Below the pieces are notes generated by a model. That model saw only the letters and a program-made list of their open reading frames with translations, was not told the DNA's origin and searched no databases. The position numbers and the translations under genes were made by a program. Below, in pieces: positions 51,401 through 60,400 of a stretch of 64,000 bases of DNA. Source of the DNA: Mactromeris polynyma. Taxonomy: Eukaryota; Mollusca; Bivalvia; Venerida; Mactridae. The first letter of the stretch is position 1. Every line of letters starts with the position of its first letter. The stretch covers positions 10,062,256 to 10,126,255 of the forward strand of contig JASFXZ010000001.1 of assembly GCA_032209605.1 (NCBI GenBank), given 5' to 3'.

Positions 51401-54400
51401 ATGTAAATATATAAAAAAACGAATATTCATGATGGCAATAATTGTTTTCGAAAAGAAAGAGGTTTGAGTTGTCGAGCGTTGGACTTATGATACTCCATCA
51501 ATAGGAGTATACATCTTTTATTATCATTGAATTATTTTGAATGATGATTAGCTCACTATATTATAGGTATAAAATGTTGAAGTCAATGTGATTAGGGACG
51601 TTCTTTGGACATATTGCCAATATGTAACAGATTTTATTTCTGTGCACTTAGGTTGAATGATCTATTCTTCGAATACTAATTGGTCGATACAATAGAAGTC
51701 CCCTTCTTCGTAAGGCAGTATACTGATTACGTTTTACACCTTAGACATTGAAAATTTATATCATTTATTTCCATGTATATATATATGTAGTTGTAACTCT
51801 GAAAAAATGGATAATAATAAACATTCGTTAGTATATGAAGTCACACATCTTCTATACTTCAACGACAAACTATAACTTTTCAATTACCTGGATATGTAAA
51901 GAAGCACTCCATTTAGAAATGAAACTTAGTGTTATTCCTTGTTCCTTATTAAACAAATTTTTAAAACATCCTTAATTTCATTTTGATGTCTTATTTTCGC
52001 AACTTTCTAATTATAAGCACGTCTATGTCGAACAAACGACAGTCTTTTTGTAAATTGAAATGCGTTGAAGGGTATCGCTTTATGTCACCAAGTATTGTAT
52101 GGATTAGTAATCAGTATAAAGACCAGGAAATTGCTGTTCTTATATGGTTTTAACGTCTGTATGAGGCCATTTCATCTGCGAAATACGACCTAAAACAGTA
52201 TTATTATGTAGATCAAGATCTTAAATAAAAAGTACAATAAACACTTACTTCGAAAGACATTAACTCAACTTTGCGAAAATTGAAATCCTGTTGAATATTA
52301 TCCGAATGGTCTTAACGCGCCTTTTAATCAATCTTTGACTTTTTCATTTACGAGGATTTCTTAGTAATCTAATGAAAAGTATTCTGTCTTGTGTTTTAAT
52401 GCGTCTAGTCATTTTCAGCCACGAGTGATTTCTACTGAATCAAAGAATTTCATCAACAAAATTAAATTATGTATATCAATTTTCACTTAGCTTACATAAT
52501 TTTGCATTGAAGACGCAAAAGAAATATGGCATTAGCAGTAGACATTCCTTAACCTGATTCCAAATCAGTGTTATATTCGTAACAAATCGCTCAATCCGTT
52601 AATTTGTTCCAGTAGATGAAATCAGGAATTCGTTAAGTATGTTTTCTAGCGGGTGAATAAAAGATTGTGTCTGGCGGGAAATTTTGTCTTTGGTTTCTAT
52701 GCCGATCCGAGGAAAATTTCACATGGTTAAAGGGAAACCGTCATACGTATAGCAACCAGGGTTGATCCTTTTAGACAAACTGACGAGTGTAATTTCTTGG
52801 CTATATATCATTTATGTTATCTTTCTTATGTAATATAATCATATATGTTTGTGGTTTTCCTCACTCAAAAAATGATCACTTATTCAAAGACGGTGTCTTT
52901 TATCTCGCAGGGATTATACTATCAGACAATGAACTATTACTTAAAATGTCTTCAAAATAATCTTAACTACGATTGGTAGAAATACAGTACTTATAATGTT
53001 AGCTCTGCACAAACTAAACCATTGTATTATAGGACTGCCAAACCCGAAACAGATAACAGTGAAAGATATACAAAATGTGTTGTTGTTTTAATTTATAGAG
53101 AGTATTCTATATGGAATAGTGCCCCAACCCTAACAGAACTATTATAACTCAGGACATGACAACGGAGAAAGCAGAGTTGTAAGTTTAGATCATATAACGG
53201 AACAGATCAGAACAAGTTATATCATTTATTACGAAGTGTACAATGTACATAGTCAACATTTACATAACGCAAGTTAACTTGGTTAAGACGTTGTTAATAC
53301 ATGTACTTAATAAACACAATGTGTCCATTCTACGATGCCTTTCATTGCCAATTTGGCATAATGTGAGTTGTAAATTGCTTGTAAACCATTACCTTTAGAA
53401 GGGTAGAATCTATATTTGTTATGAATGATTATGAAAACAAGGGGAATTCCAACAAGTATTCAGTAGTTACAAAGTTTCTTCAATACTCAATACTCTTTTA
53501 GAAAGAATTTAGATTTTGTTCATCATGTCACACAAAGCAATAAATAATGCAAATCCAATTCAATCTCTAATTTTAGAAATAATCTCTTAGTCAGACAAGG
53601 GCTGCAGACCACTTAATGACATTCTTTTTACAAATGATTTAGTATCTAAGGCAAAAATAGAATGGGGGAGAGATGTGAACACTATCGTTTTAGATTGGCG
53701 AACTACGAGTTTACCTTTTAGACTTACATAGTAACCCAAAGTTTGGTGTTTTCAATACAAAATTGATCATATCATTTTAAGAACAAACGTATTTATTCAA
53801 AATGGGTATACGCAGTAATAACTTATATTCTTACTGTAACTACTATTCTAAGACAATTATTCATTTATGCTATTATGCAGACATTTTGACAGACTTGAGA
53901 TAACGTTAATCTTCCCAAAATAGAAGTCGATTGGACATAGCATGATGTACTTCTAGGAAATAAAACTGCTGTAAATAAAGTACTTATCGTCGCAAACTAT
54001 CATATTGATCAATGCAAAATGACTTCATCTGTTCCTAATATTGATTTATTTAAAACCAATTACCCTAATATTATAAAAGAGATATTAAATAAATGTATGG
54101 AAAACATATGGCATGGAAACGTTTGAAAAAGTCTATCAGCAGTAATTAATTAAGTCGTTGCACAGTCCGCCACAAATTATGGGAACAGTCGAGTTGATAT
54201 TTAATTCTATTATAGATTTGTTATGGAAAGCCGCTCATTTGCTCGTTTATTTCTCTGTCAACTTTTTTCTGCAGTTCTTGTATTCTAGGGAAGTGTATTC
54301 ATCCTTCTTCCTAGGAGGCATGTTTGGTGACTTTAAACGTCACTTTTCTTGATAAAATTTGCCAACATTCTGCTTGTTGAACCTTTAGAACGCGCGAGAT

Positions 54401-57400
54401 GCATACAGCCAAATCGGGGCGCCTTATATACATTGAAGGGACGCTGGTGCCTTTCCGATACCCGTCCGATGTCGAAAACGCCGGTCACCTGACGAATATC
54501 GACCGCGACCCGTATGGTGCCCGATGGGTTGCCATCCGATAATCGGACGGTGGCCGTAGGATTAAAAGGTGCCTGAATGGTCCCGCGTCGGACATCGGCC
54601 GATGTCGTTAGACTTATTAATAGATGGGTCTCCGGTGTCCAACTCATAGGAAGAAAATAACTCCAAGAGTTAATCCGATGAGTGTCCGCGGATTTCGCCT
54701 ACTATAGCAATTGGCTCTGACGAGCCCCTTGCTAAAAACGCTTCCACACCGTTATAATTCGGCACAAATAGACATTTCGGCAATATTGTACGATTGATAA
54801 CTTCGCCAGATCAATTTTGTCGACCGATATGTTTATGCATTTAAATATTTAGTACAAGTATATCGTTTTTACTGCAGGTATGCCAGCTTGTTTTTGTAAA
54901 TTGTATCTAACTAGCATAGTTTTAAGTCTAGAATAGGGTGTTTATTTATTTAAATTAGATCTACATTGTACTGTAAATATATAACAATAACTTATTAAAA
55001 AGCAGATAATCCATTTATCCTTGGTATGGTTTTCATATTTGTGTATTTCCATGTATTGTTTACCATACAATTGGTCGTTTAGAATGAAAATCTGTACTTT
55101 TTCGGACATATATAGGCGGTTTCCATGGAAACCAACATCAGTTTTAAACTTGCAATGTGATTTTCTGTATTTTATGATAATATATAACTATAAAATAAAA
55201 AAATCATCAGAACCGATGTTTAACAATTGTTTTGCTTACAGAGATTTGCTCTTAATTAGTCCAGCTTGGCATGACAAACGTTACAATATTCTATGTCAAA
55301 TATATGTATTCAACAAGTACAAAAGTTGCTGCAGAATGCAGCAAATAGAGGTTGCACGGCGATCAAACAAGTTGAGCAAAAATGAGGTAGTCAATTTTTT
55401 GATGTTATAATTGATTTCATTTGTGCAAAATAAGCCTTTATTGCAAATTTATATTCGATATATATAAATTGCAACTAATTAAAATAGGAATATGAGAAAA
55501 AAATTAGGAAGAAAATGACATGACCGTTTCGAATTATTGGTATAATGAGATAATTAATCAAGCATTTAAATAGTAAAAAAATAATAATGGTATAACAGCA
55601 TGTTATTTTTTCATAAGTATGTAAAATCAATACATTAGAAGTCATTACTATGTGTTTTGTAATCTTTTAGGACCATGTTTTTTATTAATTTGTAATGTCC
55701 ATTTCTTCGCACTGATATTTAAATGTAAACATACCAAGCAAAAACTAAGCAAAAAGTTCTTTTTATCAAAGGTACATGTTTCTATACGCATAAAGGAATC
55801 CGAAAAGCAAATATGATAGAAATACAAGAACTACATATTTTTTGCCTAGATGCTAACGAAATTGGGACATTTAATGTTGAATGATCACCAGGCCAATTAC
55901 CAACAAAATTAGTAAGTAGTATGTGGAAATCAGGCCATTTAATATTCCGATTGATTTTTTTCAACCTATAAACTCTGATCAAAACATCTAATGCAAAACA
56001 TTTTTTTCGGAACTTTAATAAATATATCTGAAAACCAATTATCTAACTCCAAGCAAGTAGATGTTTTACCTAGTTACGTTGTAGCATCAAGTACAACTGC
56101 CTGTTGCCCACACATGTCTGTTTTTGCATTTTACATGAATCTTTGCTATAGCCACATTATCACTGATGGAAATTGCATGATGTTGTAAAAGAAGTTTGCT
56201 CAGTAAATCTGTATGATATAACATGAATAATGCGGTTGGTATGTCATGATGTAACCGCCTAATTGTTAAGGCGAATTACTACTAGTAATTCAGACTGAAT
56301 GAATTCAGCATGACCTTGGCACAGACACGTCACACACCTCAGTCCATCCACCGATAATGCACCAGTCAATTGTAACCACGCCCCCCCAGGTCCGGGGAAT
56401 AGCGGGGACTTTGACTTTCGGTCCAGCCAATCCCAGGTAAAATCCCCGCCCTGCGGGGACAAACTTATGGTAAAATCCCCGCCAAATGCCCCCCACACCC
56501 CGGGGACATCCTAGGTAAGGCCCATTCCCCGCTGTTTTCGGCGCGAAAACAAAACCACCGCATTCACTCGGCACTGCGGGGCCACCTGGAAGGTAAAAAC
56601 ACGGCCCATTTCCCCCGCTATCCCCGGTATACCCCCGGACCTGGGGGGGGCCGTGGTTACAATTGACTGGTGCATAATATGGATACAATGTGCTCTTTCT
56701 CATAATGTCATATCAAGAGTTGAATACTGAGAATGTAAAGACAGACATTTTGTTTGGATTTCAACCCAACATTTGTAGCCGTCTGTAATATAAGCAACCA
56801 CTATTATCAATGTTTTGGTTAGCTGCTTGTTGTATGTGTTTAACTGTTGTATTACAAAGCTTGTTGAGAAAAATCATAAGTCTCCACAAATGGTACTTTT
56901 CCCAACCTGATTTTTCCTCAAAAACATGCACATATAAACCTAGATGAAACAAGAGCTTAGTGCTTGTGATTAGTATATAAATACATTTGTTGTACTAGAC
57001 TAGTGCAGGTAGTGCCATATCTACATAAAAAAACAATACACAGTATATAACAGTGATTACAATTTTACTTAAATGGAACTGCATTTCAAAGCATAATATT
57101 CAACACTGACAGAAAACTGTCTACTAGTTTATGTAATACTATACAATTGTTTTTTACTTAGTCAATCACAGATAGTATTTATTTCAGTAACACAATGGTA
57201 AATGGATTTAAAATGTACAAGGAAAACTTCACGAGTATTTTCCAAGAAGTATTTTATGACTCTTTGACCTGAAAACCTGGAACGATAAAGTAATATTTAA
57301 CATTGTGCATGAAGCAGAAAAAGAGTCATTGCATTTTCTTTTAATTGATGTGTGTAAAAAGCTTTTCAAGCCCTAAATTGAGTGCATGTTTTCACCTAGT

Positions 57401-60400
57401 ATTATTTATATGTGTCAGGGGTGTTTGACGATTGAGCCTCAAATGCTGGAAGAGGGAGGAGTGTAGTGGTGTGGGGTTAGGCGGCCACCTGGTAAGCCTT
57501 ACTAGTATTTATGAGGTATTTGGTTCAAGTCCAATATTGGGTCCAGTTTTCCCCTTGAATTACTTAAATCGTGTTTGCCAGCCCACGGTGGTTGAGCCTA
57601 AAATGCCTGAATGAGGAAGAGTGTTGTGGTGTGGAGTAAGACAGCCACCCACAGGTGTTGAGCCTTAAATGCCAGAAGGGGGATGAGTGCTGTGTAATGG
57701 GGTTATAAATCAGAAGACATATTGCAGAAGAAGTAGTATCCACAATAATGTTATGCTCATACCATTATAAACTCCGAATTCCAGACATTCCACACCCAAG
57801 TCATTTCTTCCCTAAGACCTTTCACCTCCAATTTTGATAGACCCTAGACTTTTCACCCCCACTTTTAGTATAATCAAATATTTGTGAATTACATTATCAA
57901 TATGATGTTTATTTTAAAATCAGATTGTTAATTTATAGATCAAATTCCTTAATCTTCATGTTAAATAACAGTGTGATATAATCAACACCTTTTGACTTGT
58001 TGAGAATGATGTGATTTAATAAACAACCACTGCGCCTCCCTAAATCAAGCATCTCTAGTCTCCTTATCAACAGACTCTGGCCCAATGGGACTCCAAGGTA
58101 CATCCTTTCAAAATTGGTGATAAAAGTCAATATTTTCAGATTATATAAATAATTTTATGATCCATAGTCAAGCAAATAACAAACAAATATATTGATGATT
58201 TTATATACTTATGATGTATATGATACAAACGCACTACTCAGTATGGTAAAATAACAATGCCCAATTATTACCATGTTTCAACCACCATGTGTGAAAGTTA
58301 CATTTGAATAAATCTCCTTATTTCTGTTTGAACAACAACATCTTGTTTAATGTCACAGCTAAGTAACTGATTATAGTGCTGAGTAGTGTATATAAACATT
58401 GTTATGCCCCCATTCTAAAGGGTGGGGGGGGGGGGCAAATAAGAAGTGGCAATGAAGAATTGCTTGTTAAAATATAATTCTACCATGTCAAATTAAATAA
58501 ATAGTTTGACAGAACAATGTATAATTTCATACCTCAACAAACAATGCAAACTTTTACTTTTGAAATTAAAATCAAAAGAAACTGCAATAAAAGTTTGTTA
58601 AATGACTGAACATCAAATATAGCTTTAAAAGTAATTAAAGACAATTTAATCAACGTAATCCGTTTGATATATATATATATGTTCACTTATTTATTTGTAT
58701 GCATTTTTCAGTCAAATTTCAATAATTATACTTAAATACATTTTAGAAGTATTAGAAATACTTATAAATTAGATTTATCGTTATATTTATACATATCATT
58801 TTATTTTATCTCCCCTATTATTCCTTTAGTTTCAGTAATAATGCATGTATTTAAATTGGGGTGAGCCCACTCCATATATAACACAGTGCTTAGACTATTC
58901 ACCCCAAAATGGGGATGAAAAGTCTTGGAAGGCAGTGTTTTCACTCGACTGTTATAATTGAGGGTCATTATGAAGTTCTACTCTTTTCACATCTGAGGGT
59001 CATTTCCAAATATTGGGGTCATACAGGAATACATTTGCATTTTTAAAAGAAACTTTGTTCTACTGATAATAGTGGTTATACAATTAATTACTGATTACTA
59101 TTCTCTCTGTCAATCTTTCTTTGATGTTGAACCTCTTGTGAGGACTTGGACAATATTGCGCGTCAAGCCGCCAAGAATAGTTAAGAGGTAAAAGTATAGC
59201 CAAGAATTTAAAAACATAGAAGTAGGAATGGGATTAAAATGTAAGCGCTATTAACAGTTTAAAAACAGGTGGGAATGAAGTAAATGTGAAAACTTGAAGG
59301 TTGTTTTTGTCAATATATGTCCCCCAAAATCAATTTATAGGATTAAAAGTAAAAATACTGCAAACATTGCAACACAGTCAAAAAACTTCTGACCAAAACA
59401 TGGTGACTTTAAGGACAACTAGACTCGATACCGAAATTCCTGTGAAGTTTTGTTACAATCTAATCAGCGGTATTGGAGATATAGAGCAGACAACTTCTCT
59501 ATACCAACTTTATGTAGAACAACAAAGGGTCATAACTCAGTGAAAAATCATCCGAGCGGAATTTGCTGATGATATGTGAAACTAGAGTTGATGCTGTCAA
59601 TCTTGGGAAATTTCATTGAAATCCATACAGGTATCGACATTCTCGATGCCCACTGGTATATTGCTTAAGGTCAGAACAAAACACTTTTGCTAGTTGTTTT
59701 AAAGTCGATTAATACTTTTTTGCTCTCACGCTTTTTGACATTTGTTGATTTACAAATAATGTTTATATTTTGGAGGGGTCAACTTTTGGACTTATTTACC
59801 AAAAATAAGTCGGACCTATCTATCTAGCACTCATGAATATTCCCCAAACAGTCTTCATAGGCTGACAACCACATATTATGTTTACAATACAATCACTGAC
59901 CAACAATGGCCGTTAATTCATTTTTTTCCAAACGCCTGTATTATCCAGCATGTAACCATATTGAATGTATAGCCTGAAACTTAATTATTCACGTACTAAT
60001 ACTGTCCCGTCAAATTTCAGGAGATTCATTATCGACCAAAAACAGTGTAAATTCTTATCTTGCCGACCGGTTAGTTTAACCTACTTTACCGTGTGTTAGT
60101 GTGTGTTACACACACGTAGACATGCTATAAGCACACAAACATTACAAAAGCACAGCGTTTAACAAATATGACATTTTAAAAAAAAAGTCTGAAAGAACCA
60201 TTACGGATGTACAGTCAAGCAAGAAGTCATGTACAGTATACTAGTAGCTGGTCTCTGTTAGAAAATAAATTGAGGAGATTTTGACTAATGTTGTAAATTA
60301 ATATCGTTATAATTTCAGGAAATTCAATGGTACTGTTTGCCATTGCTAGGAGTCCTCGATTACGAAGCATGACAAATTTCTTGCTAGCCAATCTTGCTAT

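Larger units (their letters stand above)
18456..60318 (+). other. GPCR intron 1 (41,863 bp, phase 1)
   Basis: The donor is GTAAGT after Phe64 and the acceptor is TTTCAG before Asn66. The junction restores the GN motif of TM1 without altering frame. The intron is more than half of the window. It is mostly repeat-derived where it can be read (LINE, MITE-like and tandem-array entries below), and no other gene was recognised inside it on either strand. Confidence 0.75.

Noticed and set aside
54333..54647. 104-codon minus-strand frame over the CpG-rich island
   Set aside because: GC-rich DNA has few stops; no domain or conserved pattern seen.
55021..55410. 129-codon plus-strand open frame
   Set aside because: Its end lies in the inverted interspersed repeat, whose partner at the left edge does not preserve the frame; no motif recognised.
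56259..56703. Long minus-strand frames rich in Gly/Pro
   Set aside because: They coincide with the GC-rich MITE; stop-codon scarcity explains them.
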